Both the position numbers and the translations under genes were made by a program. Under the pieces are notes generated by a model, which did no database searches, was not told the DNA's origin, and saw only the letters and a program-made list of their open reading frames with translations. A stretch of DNA of 64,000 nt from Pseudomonas sp. JUb42 (GTDB lineage Bacteria; Pseudomonadota; Gammaproteobacteria; Pseudomonadales; Pseudomonadaceae): positions 186,001-250,000 of the forward strand of contig NZ_JANUFD010000005.1 in the NCBI RefSeq assembly GCF_024807945.1. Direction: 5' to 3'. Below, piece by piece: positions 10,102 to 18,683 of the stretch; the stretch's first letter is position 1; each line of letters opens with the position of its first letter.

Positions 10102-10991
10102 TTGGCGCTGCGGATCAGCTTCAGGTTCTTTGGCACCAGAAAGTCGATCACATCGTCAGTCACATAAAAATAGCCCTCAAATTCTGACTTATCCTTTCGC
10201 AAGAACACCGCGTGGCTGGTGTGCCTGGCGATATCTTCGACACCCATCAGCGATGCCGGATAGGCAGAATCAAACCCTGTTCCGCGATAAAAACTGATTA
10301 AGTAAGCAGCGATGGATTCGTACTCTTCGCGATTTTTTGACTGTATGGCTACTTCATAAAAGAGCCCGGCAAAAAGGCAGACTCGGGCACTGATCTGATC
10401 CTGTCCGGGAATAACGCCGTTTAAGTGACTGGCTTTACGGCAGTCCAGCGCAGGGCTGATCTGATCCGGCTTGAACGCTGCGGACATACCCGTCGCGACC
10501 TCTCCCAGCTTCAACCCGGCAAACGTGAACGCCGGATTGATTGTGCGTTTGAGGCGCAGATCAGCGACGTTCAGCTCAAACATTACGATCCCTCGTGATT
10601 TGACCGAAAGTTCGATCGACAGCCTTTGGGCCATGGTCAATGCACCTGCGAAGGCGACGCTTTTGACCGGAGCAAATTTTCCGGGTCGGGCATGATCGGG
10701 AACAATGTCGATGGTCTTCACCGTCCCCACATCGAACTGGACGGTCATGGTGCAATCGTCGGCACCGCAATGGAGTTCGTCGTTTTCCAGGCTAAACGTA
10801 ACGTCAGAGTGTTGCCCACTCTGACTGCTGACCATCATTGCCAGGCTTACAGATTCGTCGTGGATGGCCTTTACTGTCTGTCTGGCGGTGACAGCCTGGC
10901 CCTTGAGATCCGGGTATTCCCAGCCCGATGACTGCGCCGGTACCGCGATAAATAGCGCACTCACCAACACCAATAATCTCAAAACCTTCAT
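10086..10991 (-). CDS. Secreted or periplasmic protein, unknown
   Basis: A 301-residue protein with a good Sec signal peptide (MKVLRLLVLVSALFIAVPAQSSG). The mature chain is mixed alpha/beta with two cysteines close together (LHCGADDCTM near residue 75) and two more near residues 185 and 205 (DCRK, ARVCLF), so disulphides are possible. No known domain is recognised. The last codons fold into the shared hairpin at 10078-10101. Likely a periplasmic accessory protein; no partner is evident. Confidence 0.6.
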   Translation of the reverse strand: MKVLRLLVLVSALFIAVPAQSSGWEYPDLKGQAVTARQTVKAIHDESVSLAMMVSSQSGQHSDVTFSLENDELHCGADDCTMTVQFDVGTVKTIDIVPDHARPGKFAPVKSVAFAGALTMAQRLSIELSVKSRGIVMFELNVADLRLKRTINPAFTFAGLKLGEVATGMSAAFKPDQISPALDCRKASHLNGVIPGQDQISARVCLFAGLFYEVAIQSKNREEYESIAAYLISFYRGTGFDSAYPASLMGVEDIARHTSHAVFLRKDKSEFEGYFYVTDDVIDFLVPKNLKLIRSAKKPTL

Positions 10992-11178
10992 CCCTGGACC
11001 TTCATCTTTTGAGCTGCCAATTTAGCAGCATCTCGCATTTCTGTTCGGACACTCGTCAGAACAGATAACCAAAGACGTCTACAGACGTGTCGGCGAGATC
11101 GTAAAGCCGACCAAATAATCGCGGTATGCGGAACGCATTTGGTGATATGCGGAACACTTTCGACTTTTCTGCACCCAA

Positions 11179-11210
11179 TAAAAAAACCCCGCAGACGTTA
11201 ATCTGCGGGG
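11179..11210 (-). terminator. Intrinsic terminator of tRNA-Cys
   Basis: On the minus strand a CCCCGCAGA/TCTGCGGGG stem with a 6-base loop is followed by seven T and then ATT. It begins about 10 bases past the tRNA-Cys 3' end. This is a textbook Rho-independent terminator. Confidence 0.9.
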
Positions 11211-11220
11211 TTCTTAGAGG

Positions 11221-11294
11221 TGGAGGCCGAGGTCGGAATCGAACCGGCGTAAGCGGATTTGCAATCCGCGGCATAACCATTTTGCTACTCGGCC
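11221..11294 (-). tRNA. tRNA-Cys(GCA)
   Basis: The minus strand gives a 74-nt tRNA: acceptor GGCCGAG pairing with CTCGGCC, D-loop with GGTTATG, anticodon stem GCGGA/TCCGC around TTGCAAA (anticodon GCA), GGTTCGATTCC T-arm and encoded CCA. It usually sits between tRNA-Gly and tRNA-Leu in Pseudomonas; here it is 27 kb from tRNA-Gly and 4 kb from tRNA-Leu. Confidence 0.97.
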
Positions 11295-11480
11295 CCAAAC
11301 GTTCAGTGTCAAGACACAACACTCAACGCGTACAACTCTGAACTGGAAAATTCTTTTACCTATCTTCCAACTCTTTGAAATCTAAAGGTTTTTTCTATTC
11401 CCTGACTCGGGAATGGACGCAATTCTGTACGTCTTCGCTGGCCCTGTCAACCTTCAGAGGGAAAAAAGCTGTAATTCCCA

Positions 11481-12377
11481 TCAGTTGCCTTGATAACGCA
11501 GCGCGTCCACCACCATGGAGAAGGCCAGGGAAGCGTGGCGGCGGTTGGGGTAGTACAGGTAGTAGCCGGGACTGGGGGCGCACCAGTCCTGCAGTACCGC
11601 GACCAGACGGTTGTCGGCCAGGTACGGCGCGGCGCTGTCTTCGGGCAGGTAGATCAGGCCCTGGCCGGCCAGGGCGGCGGTCAGGCGCAGGGCTGCGCTG
11701 TTGAAGGTCATCTGGCCTTCGACCTTGACCTTGACTTCGCGGCCGTCCTTTTCAAAGTCCCAGGCGTAGAGGCCGCCGTGGGTCGGGAAGCGGATATTGA
11801 TGCAATTGTGTTCGGTGAGCTCCTGGGGCACTTGCGGGACGCGGCGGGTGGCGAAATAGCCCGGAGCGCCGACCACCAGCCAGCGGAAGTCCGGGGTGAT
11901 GCGTACGGCGATCATGTCCTTTGCCACGCGCTCGCCCAAGCGCACACCTGCGTCGTAGCGTTGCGCGACGATGTCGGTCAGGCCGTAGTCGATATCCACC
12001 TCGACGTTGATCTGCGGGTAGCGCGGCAGCAGTTCAAGCAGCGCGGGCGTGAGGAATGCGCTGGCGGCGTGCTCACCGGCGGTAATACGCACGGTGCCCA
12101 TGGGCTTCTCACGCTCTTCAGTCAGCAGCGCGAGTTCCGACTCGATCTCTTCGAAGCGTGGCCGCACCAGTTGCAGCAGGCGCTCCCCTGCCTCGGTCGG
12201 TGACACGCTGCGGGTGGTGCGGGTCAGCAGACGCAGGCCCAGGCGTTCTTCGAGGTTGCGAATAGTCTGGCTCAGTGCCGATTGGGAAACCCCCAGTCGC
12301 GCGGCGGCCTTGGTAAAGCTGCGTTCGCTGGCGACGATGGCGAAGGCCGAGAGGTCGTTGAAGTTTTCCTGGGCCAT
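11481..12377 (-). CDS. LysR-family transcriptional regulator
   Basis: 298 residues. The N-terminal winged helix-turn-helix (residues 1-60) has the LysR pattern SFTKAAARLGVSQSALSQTI...LEERLGLRLLTRTTR, and the C-terminal periplasmic-binding-like effector domain spans about 90-295. It is divergent from a short-chain dehydrogenase gene with 104 bases between the starts, the classic arrangement for a LysR protein controlling its neighbour. Its 3' end lies upstream of tRNA-Cys on the same strand. Effector unknown. Confidence 0.9.
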   Translation of the reverse strand: MAQENFNDLSAFAIVASERSFTKAAARLGVSQSALSQTIRNLEERLGLRLLTRTTRSVSPTEAGERLLQLVRPRFEEIESELALLTEEREKPMGTVRITAGEHAASAFLTPALLELLPRYPQINVEVDIDYGLTDIVAQRYDAGVRLGERVAKDMIAVRITPDFRWLVVGAPGYFATRRVPQVPQELTEHNCINIRFPTHGGLYAWDFEKDGREVKVKVEGQMTFNSAALRLTAALAGQGLIYLPEDSAAPYLADNRLVAVLQDWCAPSPGYYLYYPNRRHASLAFSMVVDALRYQGN

Positions 12378-12481
12378 TCATTAGTCCGTCTTATGAGTAT
12401 ATGCGGACTCTGCCGTCTAATCACTGACAGCGTCCAGGGGTAAATTCTCAGCATCGCCCATTGCAACTCGAAGGAACCTTC

Positions 12482-13225
12482 ATGACCCAAGCTCTCCCCA
12501 AGGTCGTCGTTATCACCGGTGCCAGCAGTGGCCTGGGTGCCGCAACCGCGCGCCTGCTATCTGCGCAAGGTGCAATTGTCGTGCTCGGTGCGCGGCGTCT
12601 CGATCGCATCCAGGCGCTCGCCGAAGCGCTGATCGGCAATGGCGCCCAGGCGCTGGCCGTGCAGACTGATGTCACCGATGCCGCACAAGTGCAGCATCTG
12701 GTTGATACGGCGGTACAGCAGTTTGGTCGCATCGACGTGATCCTCAATAACGCCGGGCTGATGCCTCATTCGCTGCTTGAACAACGCAAGATCGAGGACT
12801 GGGACCGCACCATCGACGTCAATCTCAAGGGTGTGTTGTACGGCATCGCCGCCGCCCTGCCCCACATGCAGGCGCAGAAAAGCGGCCATATCATCAACGT
12901 CTCGTCGGTGGCAGGCCATAAGGTGCGCCCGGCCAGCGCGGTTTATGCGGCGACCAAGACCGCCGTGCGGGTGATTTCCGAAGGGTTGCGCCAAGAGGTC
13001 AAGCCTTACAACATCCGCACTACGGTGATCTCACCCGGTGCTGTAGACACCGAGCTGCCCGCCAGTATCACCGACCCGACTATGGCCAAGAACGTTGCGC
13101 AGTTCTATGAGCAGTACGCCATTCCCGCCGACTCTTTCGCCCGCATGGTGGCGTTTGCCATGAGCCAGCCGGAAGACGTTGATATCAACGAAATCCTGTT
13201 CCGCCCCACCAGCCAGGAGCTTTAA
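12482..13225 (+). CDS. Short-chain dehydrogenase/reductase (SDR)
   Basis: A 247-residue classical SDR: cofactor-binding [15 protein letters not shown] near residue 12, NNAGLMP near 88, the catalytic serine in INVSSVAG near 138 and Tyr/Lys in YAATK near 153. It should oxidise or reduce an alcohol or carbonyl with NAD(P)H. The ATG at 12482 has GAAGGA eight bases upstream and is preferred to an in-frame ATG at 12461. Control by the divergent LysR protein is likely. The C-terminus [15 protein letters not shown] is typical of the YdfG-like/uncharacterised SDR group. Substrate not predictable. Confidence 0.9.
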   Translation: MTQALPKVVVITGASSGLGAATARLLSAQGAIVVLGARRLDRIQALAEALIGNGAQALAVQTDVTDAAQVQHLVDTAVQQFGRIDVILNNAGLMPHSLLEQRKIEDWDRTIDVNLKGVLYGIAAALPHMQAQKSGHIINVSSVAGHKVRPASAVYAATKTAVRVISEGLRQEVKPYNIRTTVISPGAVDTELPASITDPTMAKNVAQFYEQYAIPADSFARMVAFAMSQPEDVDINEILFRPTSQEL

Positions 13226-13234
13226 GCGCGAAAG

Positions 13235-13257
13235 TGCCGCCCTTGATCGGGGCGGCA
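13235..13257. terminator. Hairpin between convergent SDR and oxidoreductase genes
   Basis: A GCCGCCC/GGGCGGC stem with a 7-base loop lies between the SDR stop (13225) and the paoC-type stop (13263). There is no long T-run, so it is probably a shared bidirectional 3' hairpin. Confidence 0.55.
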
Positions 13258-13262
13258 TGCGA

Positions 13263-15476
13263 TCACATCGTCATCAGTTTCTCTTTGCTGATCGGCAAGC
13301 TGCGGATGCGCTTGCCGGTGGCGTGATACACCGCATTGGCCACCGCCGCCGCCAGCCCCGTTACGCCGATCTCGCCCATGCCCCGGGCGCCGAACTCGTT
13401 GAAGTGATAGTCCGGGTAATCCAGCAGAATCACCTCGACCTCCGGCATATCGGCATGCACCGGCACCACGTACTCGGCGTAATTGTTATTGGCCGGCATG
13501 CCGTTGCGCGGATCGAACTCGCCCGCCTCGAACAGCGCCATGCCCAGGCCCATGATAATCGCGCCCTCGACCTGATTGCGCCCGGCCAGGGGGTTGACCA
13601 CCTTGCCGACATCGATGGCGCTGACCACCCGTGCCACCCGCAGGCGCGAGATGCCCGGATCCCAGCGCACTTCGACAAAATGCACACCAAAGGAACGGAA
13701 CGAGTGCTTGGCCCCGGCGGCCGGGCCGCTGAGGAATTTACCCTCGGCACGGGCCAGCTTTTGCGTCTGCAGGATCTCAGCGAAGCTGGCGCGACGGCCA
13801 TTGAGTTGCAGCGCACCCTCCTCGACTTGCAGCGCCGCGACATTGCCCTCCGCAAACGGGCCGCTCTTCGCGACTGCGTATTGGCGCAAGCGGTCCAGAG
13901 CCTCCCGGGTCGCCCCGGCCACGGCAGGCATGACACTGGCCGTGGCCCAGGAACCGCCGGACACCGGCCCCGGTGGAAACGCCGAGCTACCCAGCTGCAC
14001 TTCGACCCGATCAATGGGCAGGCCGGTCAACTGGCTGACCGTCTGGGCGACAATGGTGTAAGTGCCGGTGCCGATGTCCTGCAGGCCGCACTGGACCAGC
14101 GCCGAGCCATCGGCGCGCAGGGTCACTCGGGCCTCAGTTGGCACCTGATAGGCATCCCAATTACAGGCGCCGATGCCATAACCAATGATCTCGTCGCCCT
14201 CGCGCATGGAGCCGATCTTCGGGTTACGTTTACTCCAGCCAAAACGCTCGGCGGCCTGATCGAGGGCTTCGGGCAAGTGATTACTCGACCAGGGCAACTT
14301 CACACTTTCATCGGTGGTGGACAGGTTGAGCCGGCGGAATGCCAACGGGTCCATGCCCATCTTTTCCGCCATTTCGTCGATAGCCGACTCGAGGGCGAAC
14401 AACCCCGGCGCCGCGCCCGGAGCACGCATGGAAGTCGGCGTGCCGCGATTGACCTGGCTGTATTTGTGGGAAACGCGGACATTGGGGCAGGAATAGAGGT
14501 TCTTGGTCACCACGCCGCAGGATTCGGTGTAGGGATCCACGGTGGAGGTGCTGTTGAACGAGTCATGGCGAATGGAGACCAGTTTGCCTGCTGCATCGGT
14601 GGCCATGCGCACGCGCTGGATTGTCTCGGGGCGATGACCGACCGTCGTAAACATCTGCGCCCGTGGCAGCACCAGTTGCACCGGGCGCCCGGTCACTTGC
14701 GAAGCAGCGCAGGCGGCGATGGAGTGCGGCCAGGGCCAGAGCTTGCCGCCAAAACCTGAGCCAATGAACGGCGCGCGCACTTCGACGCGATCCGGCGGCA
14801 GGTCGAAGACGTTGGCCAGCAGATTGCGGTGGTTAAGCACGCCCTGACTGCTTTCATAGACAAACAATCGACCGTCTTCCCACCAGGCGGTGGTGGCATG
14901 CATTTCCATGGGGTTATGCACTTCCACCGGCGTGGTGTAGGTCACGTCCAGGCGCGCAGCCGCTTCGTGCGCGCCATCGGGCTCACCGCGCACATGACCA
15001 CGCCCGCCATCGCGGGCACCATGCAGCCGCATCCCCTCTTCAAGAGAACGCACCGGCGTCGTCGCCGCATATTCGACCTTGACCGCATGGGCCGCCGCCC
15101 GGGCCTGCTCGAAGCTGTCAGCCAGGACCAGCGCGACGAATTGCCCTGGGTAATGCACATCCGCATCTTCAAATGGCAGCCGATGCTCATCGGTCCGGCT
15201 GGCGATAAGGATGTCCTTGAAGAAGTTGATCGGGCCGTCGGGGGTACGGTGCAGCGTGGGCATATTGCCGTGATGAAGAATCTTCACCACGCCGGGCATG
15301 CGTTGCGCGGCCTGATCGTCGATGCGCACGATGCGGCCGCTGGCAACGGTGCTGTAGACGCCATAGGCATACAGCAGGTTTTTCACAGGATGATCGGCAG
15401 CGTACTTGGCCGCGCCGGTTACTTTCAGCCCGCCGTCGACACGGCGGTGGGCAACACCAATCACGGACTCGCTCAT
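13263..15476 (-). CDS. Molybdenum aldehyde oxidoreductase large subunit (PaoC/YagR-like)
   Basis: A 737-residue molybdopterin-binding subunit of the xanthine oxidase family. Visible are the RRVDGGLKVTGAAKYAAD N-terminal domain, the molybdopterin contacts GSGFGGKLWPW near residue 238 and MRAPGAAPGLFALE near 350, and the catalytic-glutamate motif GARGMGEIG near 696-704. As in Escherichia coli PaoABC it should oxidise aldehydes to acids with the MCD cofactor. It is third in the operon, overlapping the FAD subunit by four bases. No PaoD/XdhC-type chaperone gene is adjacent. Substrate range is inferred from the family. Confidence 0.88.
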   Translation of the reverse strand: MSESVIGVAHRRVDGGLKVTGAAKYAADHPVKNLLYAYGVYSTVASGRIVRIDDQAAQRMPGVVKILHHGNMPTLHRTPDGPINFFKDILIASRTDEHRLPFEDADVHYPGQFVALVLADSFEQARAAAHAVKVEYAATTPVRSLEEGMRLHGARDGGRGHVRGEPDGAHEAAARLDVTYTTPVEVHNPMEMHATTAWWEDGRLFVYESSQGVLNHRNLLANVFDLPPDRVEVRAPFIGSGFGGKLWPWPHSIAACAASQVTGRPVQLVLPRAQMFTTVGHRPETIQRVRMATDAAGKLVSIRHDSFNSTSTVDPYTESCGVVTKNLYSCPNVRVSHKYSQVNRGTPTSMRAPGAAPGLFALESAIDEMAEKMGMDPLAFRRLNLSTTDESVKLPWSSNHLPEALDQAAERFGWSKRNPKIGSMREGDEIIGYGIGACNWDAYQVPTEARVTLRADGSALVQCGLQDIGTGTYTIVAQTVSQLTGLPIDRVEVQLGSSAFPPGPVSGGSWATASVMPAVAGATREALDRLRQYAVAKSGPFAEGNVAALQVEEGALQLNGRRASFAEILQTQKLARAEGKFLSGPAAGAKHSFRSFGVHFVEVRWDPGISRLRVARVVSAIDVGKVVNPLAGRNQVEGAIIMGLGMALFEAGEFDPRNGMPANNNYAEYVVPVHADMPEVEVILLDYPDYHFNEFGARGMGEIGVTGLAAAVANAVYHATGKRIRSLPISKEKLMTM

Positions 15477-16468
15477 GCGCTGGCCTCCAGTGTCAGATCA
15501 CGCAGGTTGCGCACAATCGCCTGCTGCCCCAACGGCACTTTAAAGGCGTTGTGCTCGGTCGTTACCGCACCGCGCAGCGCTACTTCGCCCGCGCGCTGGA
15601 ACAACTCCAACGAAGGGTTCTGGCCAAGCAGCACACGTTCGGCTTCGACGGCCCGCCAGGGTTTGGTGCCGACGCCGCCCATGGCCAGTCGCACCTGGGC
15701 GATCTTGCCGCCGTCCAGGCGCACAATCACCGCGCTCGACGCCAGGGCAAACTGGTAGGAGGTGCGGTCGCGCAGCTTCAGGTACGCCGAACGACTGCCT
15801 GGCAGAGGCGCATCCAGGGTGATATGGGTGACCAGTTCGTGGGGCTGCAACGCATGCTCACGCCAGGGTGAATCACCGGGCAGCAGGTGGAAGTCGGCGA
15901 AGGCAATGTCCCGCGCGCCCTGGGCGCCCTGCACGGTGACCTGGGCACCAATCGCCGCCATGGCCACGCACATGTCTGAAGGATGGGTGGCGATGCAGTG
16001 CTCACTGGTGCCCAGCACCGCATGCACGCTGCGACTCAAGCCGCCGATAGCCGCACAGCCGGAGCCGGGCTGACGCTTGTTGCAGGCGGAAATACCGTCA
16101 CGAAAGTAATTGCAGCGCACCCGCTGCATCAGGTTGCCGGCAGTGGTGGCCTTGTTGCGCAGCTGTGTCGAGGCGCCGGCCAGAATCGCCTGGGAGAGCA
16201 CGGGATAGCGCTCCAGCACCAGCGGGTGGCTGGCCAATTGGGTATTGCTCACCAGAGCGCCGACGCGCAGGCGGCCATCGGGCAAGGTCTCGATTTGCTT
16301 GAGCGGCAGGCGGTTGATATCCACCACCTGCCCGACCTGCATGACATCGAGCTTGACCAGATCAAGCAGGGTCGTGCCTCCGGCGAGGAACACCTGAGTA
16401 CCCTGGCTGGACGCGGCGGCGAAGGCCTGGTTCGAGCAGTCGGCACGCATATAGTCGAAAGTACGCAT
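15473..16468 (-). CDS. Aldehyde oxidoreductase FAD-binding subunit (PaoB/YagS-like)
   Basis: 331 residues with the FAD-binding PCMH-type fold: VFLAGGTTLLDLVKLDV near residue 28 and AGNLMQRVRC near residue 118. As in PaoB, there is a cysteine-rich insertion (CNYFRDGISACNKRQPGSGC and a later CIATHPSDMC) expected to hold an additional iron-sulphur cluster, unlike typical xanthine dehydrogenase FAD subunits. It overlaps both neighbours by one to four bases, so subunit stoichiometry is probably controlled by translational coupling. Confidence 0.88.
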   Translation of the reverse strand: MRTFDYMRADCSNQAFAAASSQGTQVFLAGGTTLLDLVKLDVMQVGQVVDINRLPLKQIETLPDGRLRVGALVSNTQLASHPLVLERYPVLSQAILAGASTQLRNKATTAGNLMQRVRCNYFRDGISACNKRQPGSGCAAIGGLSRSVHAVLGTSEHCIATHPSDMCVAMAAIGAQVTVQGAQGARDIAFADFHLLPGDSPWREHALQPHELVTHITLDAPLPGSRSAYLKLRDRTSYQFALASSAVIVRLDGGKIAQVRLAMGGVGTKPWRAVEAERVLLGQNPSLELFQRAGEVALRGAVTTEHNAFKVPLGQQAIVRNLRDLTLEASA

Positions 16469-17133
16469 CAGCTGACGCCCTCCATCTTGCTCCGTGCCGC
16501 CTGAACAGCGGCGAGGATGTTCTTGTAGGCGCCACAGCGGCAGATATTGCCGCTCATGGCCTCACGCACACTGGCGTCATCGCGGCCCAGATGCGGGTCC
16601 TGCAGGATCGCCACGGCGCTCATGATCTGCCCCGAAGTACAGTAACCGCACTGATAGGCGTCATGATCCCAAAAGGCCTCTTGCACCGGATGCAGCTTGC
16701 CGTCCCGGGACAGACCCTCGATGGTGGTGATCTCGTCTTCGTCGTGCTGCACGGCGATCGACAGGCAGGAGTTGATCGCCACGCCATTGACCAACAGCGT
16801 GCAGGCGCCGCACTGGCCGTGGTCACAGCCCTTCTTGGTGCCCGTCAGTTGCAGGCGGTCACGCAACACATCCAGCAGGATCGCGTTGGTCGGCACATTG
16901 AGCACTTGCGGCACACCGTTGACCGTGAGGCGAACGCGTCGCTCACCGGTTTTCAGGGCCTGGCTGTCGTCGATGGTCGAAGTCAACGCTTGCGCCGCCA
17001 GTGCCGGCAAAGCGCCCGACAGGGTCACCGCTGCCGCGCCCGAAGCGCCGAACTTGAGAAAGTTGCGTCGGGAAGTCTGCACGCTGGATGTCGTGGCAAT
17101 CAGGTTGCCTGACGAACTCTTGGGATCGGTCAT
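16468..17133 (-). CDS. Aldehyde oxidoreductase [2Fe-2S] subunit (PaoA/YagT-like), Tat-exported
   Basis: 221 residues from the ATG at 17133, which has AGGGAAAC upstream; a longer frame to 17193 lacks support. A twin-arginine signal SRRNFLKFGASGAAAVTL (about residues 21-40) indicates folded export to the periplasm. The plant-type [2Fe-2S] cysteines are in CDHGQCGACTLLVNG, and the second cluster is in CGYCTSGQ and GNICRCGAYKNI. It passes electrons from the molybdenum site toward FAD and an external acceptor. First gene of the operon. It carries the Tat signal for the whole complex, as known for PaoABC. Confidence 0.9.
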   Translation of the reverse strand: MTDPKSSSGNLIATTSSVQTSRRNFLKFGASGAAAVTLSGALPALAAQALTSTIDDSQALKTGERRVRLTVNGVPQVLNVPTNAILLDVLRDRLQLTGTKKGCDHGQCGACTLLVNGVAINSCLSIAVQHDEDEITTIEGLSRDGKLHPVQEAFWDHDAYQCGYCTSGQIMSAVAILQDPHLGRDDASVREAMSGNICRCGAYKNILAAVQAARSKMEGVS

Positions 17134-17612
17134 GATGTTTCCCTGCATCTTGATGGAGATATAAGAAGCGGGATGCGCGTAACGGCTCAACACTCTAGAG
17201 GAGCATGAGACACATTCTCATTATTTCGACGCACACTACCCGCTCTAATGCTTGCGACTGGTCTGACGGGGAATAAATTCGACCACGCAGAGACTTTTTG
17301 TCAAAAGCCGCGATGGGCGTGAAAGGGTTGCAAAAGCTTTGAAGGCACTGGCCTGACGATGGTCAATAACCCGGACTCTCAAGATATCAGGGTCTTGCGC
17401 AAACCATTACTGCGACTTCGCTCATATGCCTTATTAGTTAGGCTAATCAATTAAATGATTAATGGATGTTTCAAGTTTAAATGACGCGCAATAACCACCG
17501 TGCCAATGTACCCGCCCACTGCCCGCAAAACGCTTTGAAACATGCGCGTAACAAGAACACACTGAGCGCCATTTCAGCAGCCTGACAGTGGTCCGGCCAA
17601 AAGGTGATCACC
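17134..17612. promoter_or_regulatory. Divergent control region between the oxidoreductase operon and a LysR gene
   Basis: This 479-base gap has no gene but several symmetric sites of LysR type. TGAGA-cacat-TCTCA lies at 17206-17220, ATTAG-ttagg-CTAAT at 17433-17447, and an overlapping AATCA/TGATT pair at 17445-17460. The first lies 73 bases upstream of the oxidoreductase start and the others near the LysR gene. The region is more AT-rich than its neighbours. Binding by the adjacent LysR protein is inference. Confidence 0.45.
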
Positions 17613-18503
17613 ATGATGGACAGCCTGAGCGGCATCACAGCATTTATTCAGGTCGCCGAAACCCGCAGCTTCACCGAGGCCGGGCGACTGTTGGAGGTGT
17701 CCTCATCGGCCGTGGGCAAAAGCGTGTCGCGCATGGAAGAACGCTTGGGCGTACGGCTGTTTCACCGCAGCACCCGCAGTGTCACCCTGACTGTGGAAGG
17801 CGAGCTGTTTCTTGATCGCTGCAAACGCATCGTCAGTGAACTGGAAGCAGCGCAGATCGAGTTATTGCAGCTGTCCGCCACGCCACGGGGCAAGATCAGG
17901 CTCAGCGTGCCGATCCAGAGCAACCTGATCATGCCGTTGCTGGCCGGTTTTATTCGTGCGTATCCGGAGATCGAACTGGATGTCGATATGTCCGATCGCA
18001 TGGTCGACGTAATTGAAGAAGGCTTTGACGCCGTGGTCCGTACCGGTACGCCCCAGGACTCACGACTGATGGCGCGAAAACTGGGCGAATACCGGCTGCA
18101 ATTGGTCGCGTCTCCGGACTATCTGGCACGTCACGGCGAGCCGCAACACCCCGATGACCTGGCCCGTCACGCTTGCCTGCTGCACAAGTTTCCCGCCACC
18201 GGCATGATCGAGCGCTGGCCGTTGCAGGTCGACGAAGAGCCGGTTGATCTGGCGCTGTCGAAAACCATCACCTGCACCACCATGGATCCCCTCACCTATC
18301 TGGCTCTGGATGGTGTTGGCATTGCCTGCCTGCCCGATTTTTCGATCAGGGCGCCGCTCAAGGATGGCCGGCTGCAAGTGGTGCTGGCCGACTACACGGT
18401 GCATAGCGGCGACCTGTGGATGCTCTGGCCGTCGTCGAAACAGGCGGCGCCGAAGCTCAGGGCGCTGATTGATTATTTCAAGCAGCATATTTTGCAGGGG
18501 TGA
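17613..18503 (+). CDS. LysR-family transcriptional regulator
   Basis: 296 residues with an N-terminal helix-turn-helix (TRSFTEAGRLLEVSSSAVGKSV...MEERLGVRLFHRSTR) and a C-terminal effector-binding domain. The start was set at the ATG at 17613, eight bases after AAGG; a GTG at 17604 and an ATG at 17616 are alternatives. It is divergent from the molybdenum oxidoreductase operon and convergent with the MFS exporter, so it may control either. The type (SSSAVGKSVSRMEERLG) is common for LysR proteins beside dehydrogenases and efflux pumps. Confidence 0.88.
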   Translation: MMDSLSGITAFIQVAETRSFTEAGRLLEVSSSAVGKSVSRMEERLGVRLFHRSTRSVTLTVEGELFLDRCKRIVSELEAAQIELLQLSATPRGKIRLSVPIQSNLIMPLLAGFIRAYPEIELDVDMSDRMVDVIEEGFDAVVRTGTPQDSRLMARKLGEYRLQLVASPDYLARHGEPQHPDDLARHACLLHKFPATGMIERWPLQVDEEPVDLALSKTITCTTMDPLTYLALDGVGIACLPDFSIRAPLKDGRLQVVLADYTVHSGDLWMLWPSSKQAAPKLRALIDYFKQHILQG

Positions 18504-18609
18504 AACCACCCTTTATCAGACACGACATAACCAGCTTAATCAAAATGGTTTTCTGTATGAACCAGCGCGGTGTCCCTGACACCACGCTGTCGCGCAATAA
18601 ACATCTAAC

Positions 18610-18676
18610 CGTAGGACCGGCTTTAGCCGGGAGAGCATCAGCTTCAACGACGCCCTCCCGGCTAAAGCCGGTCCTA
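18610..18676. repeat. REP-like inverted repeat pair (GTAGGACCGGC type)
   Basis: A 23-base arm, GTAGGACCGGCTTTAGCCGG plus GAG, recurs as an exact inverted copy 21 bases later. Each arm also contains an internal palindrome (CCGGC...GCCGG). This is a typical Pseudomonas extragenic palindromic pair, here between convergent genes. Its sequence family differs from the GTGGGAGC repeats elsewhere in the window. Confidence 0.8.
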
Positions 18677-18683
18677 CAAAAGC

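Noticed and set aside
13179-14759. Long plus-strand frame (526 codons) opposite the molybdenum oxidoreductase gene
   Set aside because: It is antisense to a gene with complete family motifs, and its translation is low-complexity His/Gly/Gln-rich, typical of shadows in GC-rich DNA.
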